A DNA stretch of 58,640 nucleotides from Candidatus Dietzia intestinipullorum (GTDB lineage: Bacteria; Actinomycetota; Actinomycetes; Mycobacteriales; Mycobacteriaceae). A program made the position numbers and the translations under genes. Positions 22,959 through 32,447 of this stretch are shown here, piece by piece (position 1 is the first letter of the stretch; each line of letters opens with the position of its first letter). The notes below the pieces were generated by a model. The model made no database searches. It was given only the letters and a program-made list of their open reading frames with translations, and was not told the DNA's origin. Location of the stretch: assembly GCA_019119635.1 (NCBI GenBank), contig DWWP01000063.1, positions 1 through 58,640 of the forward strand. Reading direction: 5' to 3'.

Positions 22959-23261
22959 TCAGCCCGCGCAGTCCACGCAGATCGGCATCCCGTCACGCTC
23001 CTCGGCGTACCGGCTGCGGTGGTGGACGAGGAAGCACTCACCGCACGTGAACTCGTTGTCCTGCTCGGGCACGACCCGCACCGTGAGTTCCTCGCCCGAG
23101 AGATCGGCACCGGGGAGCTCGTAGGACTCGGCGGTATCCGTCTCGTCCACGTCGACCTCACCCGTGGCTCCCTCGGCCCGGCGGGCCTTGAGTTCCTCTA
23201 GGGAATCGCCCGCGAGTTCGTCTGCCTCGGTGCGGCGGGGTGCGTCGTAATCGGTTGCCAT
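22959..23261 (-). CDS. DUF4193 small zinc-ribbon-like protein
   Basis: 100 residues. An acidic N-terminal half (ELAGDSLEELKARR, VDVDETDTAE) followed by two CxxC pairs: FTCGECF and PICVDCAG, which likely hold a zinc ion. This family is found throughout actinobacteria; the equivalent is Rv2699c. No function is known. Convergent with the DUF3093 gene and divergent from cei. Confidence 0.9.
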   Translation of the reverse strand: MATDYDAPRRTEADELAGDSLEELKARRAEGATGEVDVDETDTAESYELPGADLSGEELTVRVVPEQDNEFTCGECFLVHHRSRYAEERDGMPICVDCAG

Positions 23262-23401
23262 GAGTCTCTTCTCTGCGGTCTGCTGATGAGGGGCGGAATC
23301 GGTCGGTGTGCGACCGGCGCCCGCATATTAGCGGAATCCGGTTTGGGTGTCATCCGCGGGTTCTCCACGTGTCTTCGCGGGGTCCGGCGGCCTCCGGCAA
23401 C

Positions 23402-23407
23402 TACAGT
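23402..23407 (+). promoter_or_regulatory. Candidate -10 of cei
   Basis: TACAGT about 55 nt upstream of the cei ATG; AGGAAGGA at 23451-23458 provides the ribosome binding site, so this gene has a leader unlike its leaderless neighbours. No good -35. Confidence 0.4.
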
Positions 23408-23462
23408 GGTGCGACGGGCCCCGACCACGTCCCGGGACCGCCTCACCTGCAGGAAGGACCCC

Positions 23463-24101
23463 ATGGTCAGCCACCTCAGCACCCATCCGGCCCCGAGCCC
23501 GTCCCCGATCCGGGGCGCGGGCCGTCTACGGACGCCGTACGTGTTGTTCATCGTGGCCGCGCTGATCCTGGGCGGTCTGATCTGGTCGCTCGCCCTGCGC
23601 GGCAACGACGCCGCCACCCAGGCCGTCGCCTGTCCAGCGCCCCCGAGCGGCGAGGGCTCGGGTTTCGAGGAACAGTCCGCCACCTCGCTCGATTCGGTCG
23701 AGCCGGCGTTCCTCGAAGACACCCGCGTCCGGGTCCTCAACGCCAACGGCCAGAGCGGGCAGGCCGGAGCCGTGGCCGCGCAGCTCGCCGAGCGCGGTTT
23801 CCAACCCGCCGGAGAAGACACCACGGGCAACGACCCGGTCTACGCCCAGGACCTGGAGTGCCACGGCCAGATCCGGTACGGCGAGGAGGGCGAGGCCGCG
23901 GCACGCTCGCTGTCCCTGGCCGCCCCCTGTATGCAACTCGTCTCCGACGGGCGGGAGGACGCGTCCGTCGATCTGGTGCTGGGCACCATCTTCTCGCGAC
24001 TGGCCGAGTCCACCGCGTCGGTCGGCGCGCTCGACGAGCTCAAGGTGGGCCGTCAGCCGATCTCCGCCGAACTCGAGGCCGCGCGCGACGTCAGCTGCTG
24101 A
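23463..24101 (+). CDS. cei: Envelope integrity protein Cei (LytR C-terminal domain)
   Basis: 212 residues from ATG 23463 with AGGAAGGA at a good distance. One N-terminal membrane helix (about residues 26-46, YVLFIVAALILGGLIWSLAL) and an extracytoplasmic part containing a LytR_C domain: RVRVLNANGQSGQAGAVAAQLAERGFQPAG (about 88-117). Equivalent to Rv2700 (Cei), reported to matter for cell-envelope integrity. Three cysteines in the outer part may form disulfides. The stop overlaps the convergent suhB by 11 bp. Confidence 0.85.
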   Translation: MVSHLSTHPAPSPSPIRGAGRLRTPYVLFIVAALILGGLIWSLALRGNDAATQAVACPAPPSGEGSGFEEQSATSLDSVEPAFLEDTRVRVLNANGQSGQAGAVAAQLAERGFQPAGEDTTGNDPVYAQDLECHGQIRYGEEGEAAARSLSLAAPCMQLVSDGREDASVDLVLGTIFSRLAESTASVGALDELKVGRQPISAELEAARDVSC

Positions 24102-24954
24102 CCTCGCCCGCGGACTCGGACAGGGTCGTGCGGAACCGGTCGGCGACGCCGGGCGCCGCCGCGATCGTGGGCACGGCGTCGTCGGTGGACACCACGACGA
24201 GCGCTCCGGCCTCCGACGCCACCAGTGCGCCGGCCGCGTGGTCCCACGGCGCGAGGCCCCGCTCGAAGTAGGCGTCGAGCCGTCCGCTGGCCACCATGCA
24301 CAGGTCAAGCGCAGCGGAGCCGCAGCGGCGGATGTCCCTCACCCTCGGAAGGAGCGCGGCCACCACCGCGCCCTGCTCGGCGCGCATCCCGGCGTCATAC
24401 GCGAATCCGGTACCCACCAGCGCGAGCGCCGGGTCGTCACATGACGAAACGGTGGGTTCCGTGACCTCCCCGTCCGCATGCCGAAGCATGGCGCCCCTGC
24501 CGAGTCCGGCCGTCCAGGTCTCGCGGCTGACGATGTTGTGCACGGCCCCGGCAACCACCACACCGTCGACCTCGGCCGCGACGGACACGGCGGTGAACGG
24601 GATGCCGTAGAGCAGGTTGACCGTCCCGTCGACCGGGTCGATCACCCATCGGACCGCCCCCTGCCCCGGGACCGGCGAACTCTGGCCGCCCTCCTCGCCC
24701 AAGACCGTGTCGCCGGGTCGAAGCGACGTGATCTGCTCCCGGAGATGCTCCTCGACGGAGGTGTCGATCACGGTCACGGGGTCGGTGGCCGAACTCTTGG
24801 TCCGCGAGTCCAGCCCGCCCCCGGACAGCTCGGCGAGCAGCCGCCGGGCCACCTCGCCGCCGGATGAGGCCAGCCGGTCGGCGACCTCCCGCAGACCGTC
24901 CACCGCCTCGGGCGCCGCCCGTCCGGCGTCGGCGACCTCCGCGTTCCACACCAT
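24091..24954 (-). CDS. suhB: Inositol monophosphatase family protein SuhB
   Basis: 287 residues from ATG 24954, which has GAGAGGG upstream; GTG 24978 is the alternative. Mg-dependent phosphatase: the metal site is seen as GEEGGQ (about residue 86), WVIDPVDGTVNLLYG (about 103-117) and the C-terminal APWDHAAGALVASEAGA. Expected to hydrolyse inositol-1-phosphate for phosphatidylinositol, mannoside and mycothiol synthesis. Same position as Rv2701c. Divergent from ppgK. Confidence 0.92.
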   Translation of the reverse strand: MVWNAEVADAGRAAPEAVDGLREVADRLASSGGEVARRLLAELSGGGLDSRTKSSATDPVTVIDTSVEEHLREQITSLRPGDTVLGEEGGQSSPVPGQGAVRWVIDPVDGTVNLLYGIPFTAVSVAAEVDGVVVAGAVHNIVSRETWTAGLGRGAMLRHADGEVTEPTVSSCDDPALALVGTGFAYDAGMRAEQGAVVAALLPRVRDIRRCGSAALDLCMVASGRLDAYFERGLAPWDHAAGALVASEAGALVVVSTDDAVPTIAAAPGVADRFRTTLSESAGEVSS

Positions 24955-25100
24955 CTCGAACCCTCTCGTCGTCGTCACCGGGCCGCGACGTCCCCGCGGG
25001 TGCGGATACCCTGGCGGCCGGGCCTCACCCCATCGTGCCCCGAGGGCGCGGTGACCTCCACCCCGTGCCGCCGCCGCGGCCTCGTCCCCCAGGAGCTGCG

Positions 25101-25946
25101 ATGTCCTCGACCAGCCCGGTCCCGTCCCCCGCCGAGTCGTCCGGGGCCACCGCCCTGGGAGTCGACGTCGGGGGCACCGGGATCAAGGTCGGTGTGGTCG
25201 ACCTCCACCGGGGCGTGTTGATCGGCAACCGTCACGTCCGCCCCACGCCCCGGCCCGCAACGCCGGAGGCCGTCGCGGACACGATCGGCGGGATGGTCGG
25301 GGAGGTCGGATGGCACGGGCCCGTGGGTGTGGCGCTGCCGAGCGTCATCCACGAGGGCGTCGCACGGATCGCCCACAACATCGACGAGTCGTGGATCGGG
25401 TGCGACGTGGTCGACCTGTTCGACAGGCACCTGCCGGATCACGACGTGGTGTTGCTCAACGACGCCGATGCGGCCGGACTCACCGAAGTCCGGTACGGCG
25501 CCGCCGAGGGCATCGAGGGCCTCGTGGTGCTCCTGACCTTCGGCACCGGGATCGGCTCCGCGCTGCTCATCGACGGCCGCCTCATCCCCAACACCGAGTT
25601 CGGTCACATGCTCGTCGAGGACGTCGACGGGCGGGGCGTCGACGAGACCGAGCACCTCGCGTCCGCATCCGTCCGCACGCGGGACGGGCTGAGCTACGAG
25701 CAGTGGGCGCCCCACGTATCCGGCGTCCTCCGGGCGATCGAGGAGCTGTTGTGGCCGCGCGCCTTCGTGCTCGGCGGCGGGGTCAGCGAGGACGCCGACG
25801 AGTGGTTCCCGCTCCTCGAGAACCGCACCCCGGTGCGGGCTGCCGTCCGGCTCAACGACGCCGGGATCATCGGCGCCGCCGTCTGCGCCGCGGGCGGAAC
25901 CGGCCCACTCGACCTCGGGAACCCGGTGCCGCGGGGGCAGGACTGA
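25101..25946 (+). CDS. ppgK: Polyphosphate glucokinase
   Basis: 281 residues from ATG 25101 with AGGAG 6 nt upstream. ROK-family kinase phosphorylating glucose with polyphosphate or ATP. Motifs: [18 protein letters not shown] (phosphate 1, about residues 17-34), [19 protein letters not shown] (about 126-144), [27 protein letters not shown] (about 153-179) and [14 protein letters not shown]. Same neighbours as Rv2702. sigA follows 179 nt downstream with its own promoter. Confidence 0.95.
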   Translation: MSSTSPVPSPAESSGATALGVDVGGTGIKVGVVDLHRGVLIGNRHVRPTPRPATPEAVADTIGGMVGEVGWHGPVGVALPSVIHEGVARIAHNIDESWIGCDVVDLFDRHLPDHDVVLLNDADAAGLTEVRYGAAEGIEGLVVLLTFGTGIGSALLIDGRLIPNTEFGHMLVEDVDGRGVDETEHLASASVRTRDGLSYEQWAPHVSGVLRAIEELLWPRAFVLGGGVSEDADEWFPLLENRTPVRAAVRLNDAGIIGAAVCAAGGTGPLDLGNPVPRGQD

Positions 25947-25991
25947 CCTGCGCTCACCCCGCCGGATGCGACGCTCGGACCGGTTCGTCGT

Positions 25992-26041
25992 TACAATGGC
26001 ACAGGCCGGGAACACGTACCGGCCGGGGACGGGCCCGGTAC
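25992..26041 (+). promoter_or_regulatory. sigA promoter and leader hairpin
   Basis: A good -10, TACAAT (25992-25997); the -35 is poor (TGCGAC at 25967, spacer 19). Transcription from here gives a leader of about 120 nt that includes a stem GTACCGG / CCGGTAC (26016-26022 / 26035-26041). Confidence 0.55.
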
Positions 26042-26125
26042 CGAACGACGGTCGGCCGGAGCGTCGACGTTCGGCGCGGAACCGCTCCCCGTTCTCATCG
26101 AGTCACCGGTTGTGAAGGGGCGTTT

Positions 26126-27502
26126 GTGGCAGCCACGAAGACCACCAGGTCGGATTCCGCGAATACCGGGGATCCGTCGGACACCGAGGTCACGGGCACG
26201 GCCCCCGCCAAGAAGACCCCGGCGCGCAAGACCGCGGCCAAGAAGACGGCGGCGAAGAAGGCTCCGGCCAAGAAGACCGCGGCCAAGAAGACCGCAGCCA
26301 AGAAGACCGCGGCGAAGAAGACCGCCGCAAAGAAGACCACGGCGCCCGCCGATCCCTCCGAGGCGACGGACCCGCAGGACGAAGCGGCGCCCGAGGCCGT
26401 CGAGGTCGAGCCGGACAGTGCCGAGCTCGACGAGGTCGATGTCGACGATGTCGAGGACCCCGAGGCCGACGACGAGACCAAGGCGGAGCCGACCGCCAAG
26501 GACAAGGCATCGGGCGACTTCGTCTGGGACGAGGAGGAGTCCGAGGCCCTGCGGCAGGCCCGCAAGGACGCGGAGCTCACCGCCTCCGCCGACTCCGTCC
26601 GCGCCTACCTCAAGCAGATCGGCAAGGTCGCACTCCTCAACGCCGAGGAGGAGGTCGAGCTGGCCAAGCGGATCGAAGCCGGCCTATACGCCACGTGGCA
26701 CATGGGTCAGGTGGCCGAGCGTGGCGACAAGCTCACCACGGCCCAACGTCGCGACTTCCGCTGGATCGAGCGCGACGGCATGCGCGCCAAGAACCACCTG
26801 CTCGAGGCCAACCTGCGTCTGGTGGTCTCGCTGGCCAAGCGCTACACCGGTCGAGGAATGGCGTTCCTGGACCTCATCCAGGAGGGCAACCTCGGGCTGA
26901 TCCGTGCGGTCGAGAAGTTCGACTACACCAAGGGCTACAAGTTCTCGACGTACGCCACGTGGTGGATCCGTCAGGCCATCACGCGTGCGATGGCCGACCA
27001 GGCGCGGACCATCCGCATCCCGGTCCACATGGTGGAGGTCATCAACAAGCTCGGGCGGATCCAGCGCGAGCTGCTCCAGGATCTGGGCCGTGAGCCCACC
27101 CCGGAGGAGCTCGCCAAGGAGATGGACATCAGCCCGGAGAAGGTGCTGGAGATCCAGCAGTACGCCCGGGAGCCCATCTCGCTGGACCAGACCATCGGCG
27201 ACGAGGGCGACTCGCAGCTCGGTGACTTCATCGAGGACTCCGAGGCCGTGGTCGCGGTGGACGCCGTGAGCTTCACCCTCCTGCAGGACCAGCTCCGCTC
27301 GGTGCTCGACACGCTCTCCGAGCGCGAGGCGGGCGTGGTGCGCCTGCGCTTCGGGCTCACCGACGGACTGCCCCGCACCCTCGACGAGATCGGCCAGGTC
27401 TACGGCGTCACCCGCGAGCGGATCCGGCAGATCGAGTCCAAGACCATGTCCAAGCTGCGTCACCCCTCGCGGTCGCAGGTCCTGCGCGACTACCTGGACT
27501 GA
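26126..27502 (+). CDS. sigA: Principal RNA polymerase sigma factor SigA
   Basis: 458 residues from GTG 26126 with GAAGGGG 5 nt upstream. An N-terminal Lys/Ala repeat zone (29-71), an acidic zone (75-125), then region 1.2 from about 155 ([16 protein letters not shown]), region 2 ([54 protein letters not shown]), region 3 ([12 protein letters not shown]) and region 4 with [12 protein letters not shown] and a C-terminal [10 protein letters not shown]. The segment [29 protein letters not shown] matches mycobacterial SigA closely. Housekeeping sigma factor. Ends at a strong terminator. Confidence 0.98.
   Translation: MAATKTTRSDSANTGDPSDTEVTGTAPAKKTPARKTAAKKTAAKKAPAKKTAAKKTAAKKTAAKKTAAKKTTAPADPSEATDPQDEAAPEAVEVEPDSAELDEVDVDDVEDPEADDETKAEPTAKDKASGDFVWDEEESEALRQARKDAELTASADSVRAYLKQIGKVALLNAEEEVELAKRIEAGLYATWHMGQVAERGDKLTTAQRRDFRWIERDGMRAKNHLLEANLRLVVSLAKRYTGRGMAFLDLIQEGNLGLIRAVEKFDYTKGYKFSTYATWWIRQAITRAMADQARTIRIPVHMVEVINKLGRIQRELLQDLGREPTPEELAKEMDISPEKVLEIQQYAREPISLDQTIGDEGDSQLGDFIEDSEAVVAVDAVSFTLLQDQLRSVLDTLSEREAGVVRLRFGLTDGLPRTLDEIGQVYGVTRERIRQIESKTMSKLRHPSRSQVLRDYLD
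26211..26340 (+). repeat. In-frame repeat encoding AAKKT units in SigA
   Basis: About eight near-identical 15-base units (GCGGCCAAGAAGACC and variants) inside sigA, encoding a lysine-rich, histone-H1-like stretch. Copy number may vary between strains by slippage. Confidence 0.75.
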
Positions 27503-27527
27503 CCACTCCCCCACTACCGACGTAGAA

Positions 27528-27552
27528 CGCCCCGGCCGTCTCGGCCGGGGCG
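27528..27552. terminator. Terminator between sigA and the convergent helicase
   Basis: Perfect 11-bp stem CGCCCCGGCCG / CGGCCGGGGCG with a 3-nt loop, 26 nt after the sigA stop; followed by TGTGGT. Confidence 0.9.
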
Positions 27553-27572
27553 TGTGGTCTATCCGGGAGGTG

Positions 27573-29420
27573 TCACCAGGAGCGCAGCAGCGTGATGCGC
27601 TCGCGGATCTGCTCCGCCGACGCCATCGGGACCGGCGGGCCGCCGCACGAGTTCCGCAGCTGCGTGTGGATGGCGCCGTGCGACTTCCCGAGCCGACCCG
27701 AGTAGACAGACACGAGCGTGTTGAGCTGGCGCCGCAGGTCCTTGAGTTCGGCGGCCGAGGCGACCCGCTCGGCCGCCGCGCCCGCCTGGGACCCGGGGCC
27801 CGCCGCGTTGCCCGGCAGCGTCGCGCCCGACATCGACGGGTCTGAGCCCACCACGGCGACGCCGCCGGGGGCCGACTCGCCGGGAGCCGGCCGGGAGGCA
27901 CGGGACATCTGCTCCTTCTCCCGCTGCCGCAGCAGCGCCTTGACATCGTCGGCGCCCAACAGGCCCGGCAGGCCGATGTAGTCCGCCTCCTCGTCGCTCC
28001 CGGAGAAGGTGGCCGTGCCGTACGACGACCCGTCGTAGACGATCTGGTCGAGCTCCGCGTCGGCGCCGAGGGAGATGTACCCATTCTCCTCCTCGTCGGC
28101 GTTGTCCGGCTCGTCCTGCTGCCGCTCCGCCTGCGCCAGGAGTTCGTCCTCCAGGTTCTCCTCGCGGTGGGGCTTGCCCAACACGTGGTCACGCTGCGCC
28201 TCCATCTGAGATGCGAGCTGCAGCAGGACGGGGACGGAGGGCAGGAAGACCGAGGCGGTCTCCCCGGGCCGGCGGGACCGGACGAACCGGCCGATGGCCT
28301 GGGCGAAGTACAGGGGCGTGGAGGCACTGGTCGCGTACACGCCCACGCACAGCCGTGGCACGTCGACGCCCTCGGAGACCATGCGCACGGCGACCATCCA
28401 CTCGTCTGTCGAGTCCGCGAACTGGCCGATGCGGCCCGACGCCGTGGGATCGTCGGACAGGACCAGCACGGGGGGCCGGCCCGTGATCTCCGTCAGCAGG
28501 GCCGCGTACTCGCGCGCCCGCTCCTGGTCGGTCGCGATGACGAGCCCACCGGCGTCGGGGACGCCACCGTTGCGGATCTGACGGAGCCGCGTGTGGGCCG
28601 ACCGCAGGACGGCCGGCATCCAGTCACCGTGCGGGTCGAGGGCGACCCGCCAGGCGCGCGACGTCTGGTCCGCGCTGAGCGGCTCCCCCAACCGCGCGGA
28701 GAACTCCTCGCCGGCGTTGGTCCGCCACCGCGCCTCTCCCGAGTAGGCGAGGAAGACGACGGGCCGCACGACGCCGTCGGCGAGCGCGTCGGCGTACCCG
28801 TACATGTGGTCGGCCTTCGACCGCTGATGCCCCTGGCCGTCGGGCTCGTAGGTGACAAACGGGATCGGGCTGTCGTCGGAGCGGAACGGTGTGCCGGTCA
28901 GGGCGAGCCTGCGCTCGGCATCGTCGAACGCCTCACGGATACCGTCGCCCCAACTCTTGGCGTCACCGCCGTGGTGGATCTCGTCGAGGATCACGAGTGT
29001 GCGGCGGGACGCGGTCCTCTCACGGTGCTTGAACGGGTGGGCCGCGACCTGGGCGTACGTCACCACCATGCCGTGGAACTCGGGGGCGAGGGCGCCGGAC
29101 GAGTTGGAGTACTCGGGGTCGAGCGCGATGCCGGCCCGCGCGGCCGCCGCCGCCCACTGGTGCTTGAGGTGCTCGGTGGGCGCCACCACGGTGATCGTGT
29201 CGACTGTGCGGTCCGCGAGGAGCTCCGTGGCCACGCGGAGGCCGAAGGTGGTCTTGCCGGCGCCGGGCGTGGCGACGGCGAGGAAGTCTCTCGGCCGGGC
29301 CATGAGGTACTTGCGCAGGGCGGTGCGCTGCCACGCGCGCAGCGAAGACCCACCCGACTCGGCGGGCGTGGCGTCTGCGGTCTGTCCCTCGGGTCCCGGG
29401 ACCGCTCCGGGATCACTCAC
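27573..29420 (-). CDS. Superfamily 2 DEAD/DEAH-type helicase
   Basis: 615 residues from GTG 29420. ATPase core: LRAWQRTALRKYL (Q-like), Walker A VATPGAGKTTFGLRV (about residues 48-62), VVAPTEHLKHQW, Walker B as ILDEIHHGGDAKSW, LTGTPFRSD, and in the second lobe RMVSEGVDVPRLCVGVYAT and FAQAIGRFVRSRRPGE. An acidic linker and a C-terminal region ending LNTLVSVYSGRLGKSHGAIHTQLR (an HNH-less helical domain) follow. Type-III-restriction-like core, widespread single-copy protein in actinobacteria, probably in nucleic-acid repair. Overlaps the DUF3039 gene by 8 nt. Confidence 0.9.
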   Translation of the reverse strand: MSDPGAVPGPEGQTADATPAESGGSSLRAWQRTALRKYLMARPRDFLAVATPGAGKTTFGLRVATELLADRTVDTITVVAPTEHLKHQWAAAAARAGIALDPEYSNSSGALAPEFHGMVVTYAQVAAHPFKHRERTASRRTLVILDEIHHGGDAKSWGDGIREAFDDAERRLALTGTPFRSDDSPIPFVTYEPDGQGHQRSKADHMYGYADALADGVVRPVVFLAYSGEARWRTNAGEEFSARLGEPLSADQTSRAWRVALDPHGDWMPAVLRSAHTRLRQIRNGGVPDAGGLVIATDQERAREYAALLTEITGRPPVLVLSDDPTASGRIGQFADSTDEWMVAVRMVSEGVDVPRLCVGVYATSASTPLYFAQAIGRFVRSRRPGETASVFLPSVPVLLQLASQMEAQRDHVLGKPHREENLEDELLAQAERQQDEPDNADEEENGYISLGADAELDQIVYDGSSYGTATFSGSDEEADYIGLPGLLGADDVKALLRQREKEQMSRASRPAPGESAPGGVAVVGSDPSMSGATLPGNAAGPGSQAGAAAERVASAAELKDLRRQLNTLVSVYSGRLGKSHGAIHTQLRNSCGGPPVPMASAEQIRERITLLRSW

Positions 29421-29667
29421 CAGGCTTCAGTGTCTCGTAGACGCGCTTGCACTCGGGGCACACCGGCGAACCGGGCTTGGCGGACCGGGTCACCGAGAAG
29501 ACCTCGCCGCAGAGGGCGATCACATACGAACCCATGACCGCGCTCTCGGCGATCTTCTTCTTGTCCACGTAGTGGAAGAACCTGGGCGTGTCGTCCTGCG
29601 TCTCCTCGGTCGTGGTGACCTCGGGACGCTCGAGTGTCTTGGTCCGGGTGGTGCTCACACCGTCCAT
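29413..29667 (-). CDS. DUF3039 protein, zinc-binding
   Basis: 84 residues from ATG 29667 (GTG 29658, giving 81 residues, is an equal choice). DUF3039 actinobacterial family: RFFHYVDKKKIAESAVMGSYVIALCGE followed by VFSVTRSAKPGSPVCPECKRVYETL. The His and three cysteines (ALCGE; CPEC) suggest a zinc site. Stop overlaps the start of the downstream helicase by 8 nt, so the two are coupled. Divergent from the DUF3099 gene. Confidence 0.87.
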   Translation of the reverse strand: MDGVSTTRTKTLERPEVTTTEETQDDTPRFFHYVDKKKIAESAVMGSYVIALCGEVFSVTRSAKPGSPVCPECKRVYETLKPGE

Positions 29668-29725
29668 GATGCCGTACCCCACCGTGGCACGCCAACGCCC
29701 GAGCACCGCCCCGGTACCACGGGAG

Positions 29726-29731
29726 TACCTT
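29726..29731 (+). promoter_or_regulatory. Leaderless -10 of the DUF3099 gene
   Basis: TACCTT followed by 7 nt and ATG 29739, no Shine-Dalgarno; same geometry as gnd and the helicase at 41706. Confidence 0.5.
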
Positions 29732-29738
29732 GGGGCGC

Positions 29739-30230
29739 ATGGCACCCGACTTCCGGCACAGGCGGCAGGCGGAGCACGATGACACGTCACGGCCCGTCCT
29801 CATCACGCGTGCACGGGAGTCGTACCAGGACGAGCTCGCCGCGCGGAAGAAGCGCTACTACCTCCTCATGAGCATCCGCATCCCGGCGCTGTTGCTGGCG
29901 GCCGGCGCCATGGCCCTGTGGAACAACCCCTGGATCGCCGGCGCGATAGTCGTCGGGTCCATCCCGATCCCGTGGATCGCGGTGATCAGCGCCAACGACC
30001 GGCCTCCGCTGTCCAAGAAGCAGGCCCGCACCTACGCGCCCCCGTCGATGCGGATGCCGGGCGACGCCGCGTTGCCGCCGAGCGTCCGGGGTGAACTGCC
30101 CCGCTCAGACCACCCCTCCGCCGACGTGGCCGGCCCCGATGACCCCGGTGCCTCCGAAGACTCCGGCCGCCCCGACCCCGACGCCCCGGCACCCGACCCG
30201 CGTCCCGATGAGAGCGATCCTTCCCCGTGA
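29739..30230 (+). CDS. DUF3099 membrane protein
   Basis: 163 residues. DUF3099 family signature: PVLITRARESYQDELAARKKRYYLLMSIRIPALLLAAG, with two transmembrane helices (about residues 46-63 and 67-87). The C-terminal 60 residues are Pro/Asp/Ser-rich and disordered. Function unknown. TGA overlaps the GTG of the methyltransferase gene (4 nt), so these are one transcript with dtd. Confidence 0.85.
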   Translation: MAPDFRHRRQAEHDDTSRPVLITRARESYQDELAARKKRYYLLMSIRIPALLLAAGAMALWNNPWIAGAIVVGSIPIPWIAVISANDRPPLSKKQARTYAPPSMRMPGDAALPPSVRGELPRSDHPSADVAGPDDPGASEDSGRPDPDAPAPDPRPDESDPSP

Positions 30231-31831
30231 CCACAGCCACCACCGCCCTCGCGGGCCTCGCCCCGGCCCTCGCCACCCATCTGCGCGAGCACGACTTCAC
30301 CGTCGCCGGGCTCGAGACGACGCTGGGAAGGGCCGCGGTGGCGGCTCTCGACCGCTCGGATGCGGCGACGGTCCGCCGCCACGCCCGGGAGGCGGGCCCG
30401 ACGGGTCTGCTTGTCCGGTTGTTCATCCTGGGTGATGAGCTGCCGGCCGGTCAGGTGGCCGGGGCGCTCCCTGCGGTGGCCGTCGAGGACGGCCTCACCG
30501 CCGGGCTCTGGGAGCGCGTGGGCCCCCCGGAGTCCCCCGGCACAACCCTGCGGGCTCTCGTGGACCTGCGTCCGGTGGACACCGGGTACGGGACGCGGTG
30601 GATCTTCTCGGATTCCGACGGGTCGATGGTGCACACCGAGACCCGGCCCGACCATGTCCTGGGCGTGGGGCAGGCGTCGCTCTCGCTGCTGCGGATCTCG
30701 CCGTCATCCCGGGCGGGCTCCGTGCTGGATCTCGGGACCGGCTGCGGGATCCAGCTGGTCCACGCGCTGGACACGGCGGACGCGGCCACCGGGACGGACA
30801 TCACGCCCCGGTGCCTCGACCTGGCCGCGGCCACGCTCGCCGTGAACGGGCTCGACGCGGAACTGCTGTCGGGGCCGTGGTTCGACCCGGTCGCCGGTCG
30901 ACGCTTCGACCGGATCGTGGCCAACCCGCCGTTCGTGGTGGGCACTTCCGAGGTGGGGCACTCCTACCGCGAGTCGGGCCTGGTGTTGGACGGGGCCAGC
31001 AGCACGGTGGTCTCCGGTGCCCCGGAGCACCTCGCCCCGGGCGGGACCGCGGTGCTGCTGGTCTCGTGGGTCGAGCAGGACGGGGTCGACTGGCGCTCGC
31101 GGGTGGCCTCCTGGGTCCCGGAGGACGGGGTGGACGCGTGGGTGCTGCGCCGCGACGTCTCCGACCCCGGCCTGTACGTGTGGACGTGGCTCACCGACGA
31201 GGGCATGGACCCCCGCGACGAGTCGACGGCGCGCGCCGCCGACGTCTGGCTCGACCACCTCGAGGCCGAGGAGGTCTCCGGCATCGGGTTCGGCTACGTG
31301 TACCTACGCCGGATCGACGGCCCGTCCGCCGTCCTCTGCGAGGACCTCACCCACCCGTTCGACGGCGGGCTCGGCGACGAGGCCGAGGCGTACTTCGCAC
31401 GGACCGCGTGGCTGCGCGAGGCGGCGGAGCGGCACGGGGACGAGGCGAGCGCCCTGGATTCGACGGTGTTCGTCGTGTCCCCCGACGTCCGCCTGCACGT
31501 CTCGGAGTCCCTCGCGCCCACCGATGCCCCGGACGAGGACCCCGCGACCGGGCCGGGCGGGCACGAGCAGGATCTCGTCGTCGTCGAGCGGGTCGGGGGC
31601 GCCCGGTGGAGGCACGAGATCGACCCCCTCACCGCCACGGTCCTCCGCGGCGCCCGCACCGGGGCGCTTCCGTTGGAGGATCTGGTGCTCCTCGCCGCGG
31701 TCGGCGCCGGCGAGGACCCCTCCGCCCTCGCTGCGCCGATCCGGCGGGTCATGGCCGATCTCTTCCTGCACGGCGTCGTGACCCCTGCCGGTGTGCCGGG
31801 GGTCGTCCCCCCGGGCGGAGGCGTGGGATGA
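30227..31831 (+). CDS. HemK/PrmC-like class I methyltransferase with extra domains
   Basis: 534 residues from GTG 30227. An N-terminal helical domain (about 1-150), a Rossmann SAM-methyltransferase core ([16 protein letters not shown] about 165-180; the N5-glutamine-type catalytic motif [10 protein letters not shown] about 228-237) and a C-terminal domain of about 250 residues with winged-helix-like ending ([34 protein letters not shown]). NPPF indicates methylation of a glutamine/asparagine amide or nucleobase amine, but the substrate is unknown. Actinobacterial homologues share this fusion. Coupled by 4-nt overlaps to DUF3099 upstream and dtd downstream. Confidence 0.85.
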   Translation: MTTATTALAGLAPALATHLREHDFTVAGLETTLGRAAVAALDRSDAATVRRHAREAGPTGLLVRLFILGDELPAGQVAGALPAVAVEDGLTAGLWERVGPPESPGTTLRALVDLRPVDTGYGTRWIFSDSDGSMVHTETRPDHVLGVGQASLSLLRISPSSRAGSVLDLGTGCGIQLVHALDTADAATGTDITPRCLDLAAATLAVNGLDAELLSGPWFDPVAGRRFDRIVANPPFVVGTSEVGHSYRESGLVLDGASSTVVSGAPEHLAPGGTAVLLVSWVEQDGVDWRSRVASWVPEDGVDAWVLRRDVSDPGLYVWTWLTDEGMDPRDESTARAADVWLDHLEAEEVSGIGFGYVYLRRIDGPSAVLCEDLTHPFDGGLGDEAEAYFARTAWLREAAERHGDEASALDSTVFVVSPDVRLHVSESLAPTDAPDEDPATGPGGHEQDLVVVERVGGARWRHEIDPLTATVLRGARTGALPLEDLVLLAAVGAGEDPSALAAPIRRVMADLFLHGVVTPAGVPGVVPPGGGVG

Positions 31832-32265
31832 AGGCGGTGATCTCCCGGGTGACCGGGGCCTCCGTCACCGTGGAAGGCGAGGTCGTCGGTGCGCTCCCGG
31901 GCCCCGGACTGTTGGCACTGGTGGGGGTGTCCGCCGACGACGACGAGCGGGACGTCGAGACCATGGTCCGCAAGATCGCGGAGTTGCGGATCCTCGCGGG
32001 CGAGCGCAGTGCGGTCGACGTGGGCGCCCCGGTCCTGGTGGTCAGCCAGTTCACGCTCCTGGGGTCCACCGCGAAGGGCCGTCGCCCCTCCTGGTCCCGC
32101 GCGGCCCGGGGCGACGTGGCCGAGCCGATGGTGGAGTCGGTGGTCCTCGGCCTCCGCGAGCGTGGTCTCGAGGTGGCCACCGGCGCGTTCGGCGCGATGA
32201 TGCAGGTGCACTCGACCAACGACGGTCCGTTCACCGTCCTTGTGGAGACGTCGACCTCTCAGTGA
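31828..32265 (+). CDS. dtd: D-aminoacyl-tRNA deacylase
   Basis: 145 residues from ATG 31828 (ATGA overlap with the previous gene). Removes D-amino acids wrongly attached to tRNA. The N-terminal [21 protein letters not shown], the [18 protein letters not shown] segment (SQxTL active-site motif, about residues 71-88) and the C-terminal [11 protein letters not shown] (Gly-cisPro-like NxGP motif, about 131-141) are all present. Full length for the family. Confidence 0.96.
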   Translation: MKAVISRVTGASVTVEGEVVGALPGPGLLALVGVSADDDERDVETMVRKIAELRILAGERSAVDVGAPVLVVSQFTLLGSTAKGRRPSWSRAARGDVAEPMVESVVLGLRERGLEVATGAFGAMMQVHSTNDGPFTVLVETSTSQ

Positions 32266-32324
32266 CTTCTCAGCGGTCCCCGCGCATCGCCGCTGGTCGG
32301 CTGCAGCGGCGCCGACGTGACCCC

Positions 32325-32353
32325 GGGAACATTTCCGGACCCGTGGCCGTTGT
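32325..32353 (+). promoter_or_regulatory. ECF-type (SigE/SigH-like) promoter of sigB
   Basis: GGGAAC (32325-32330), a 17-nt spacer and CGTTGT (32348-32353), matching the GGAAC...GTT consensus of mycobacterial SigE/SigH/SigL. It lies 94 nt upstream of the sigB ATG. The -35 is embedded in a GGAA-CAT-TTCC dyad. Confidence 0.75.
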
Positions 32354-32447
32354 ACGGGTACGTGACCGTGACCCGGACACGCCATGATCCGCCCACCCAC
32401 AACCGACCGCCGGACACCGTCCCCCCGGACCGGCAGGAGGAGGAGAC

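Noticed and set aside
26016..26041. SigA leader hairpin as a riboswitch
   Set aside because: A single 7-bp stem without any conserved aptamer pattern; a structural leader element at most.
26211..26340. Regular 15-base repeats as a CRISPR or satellite
   Set aside because: In frame within sigA and encode AAKKT units; no spacers and no cas genes nearby.
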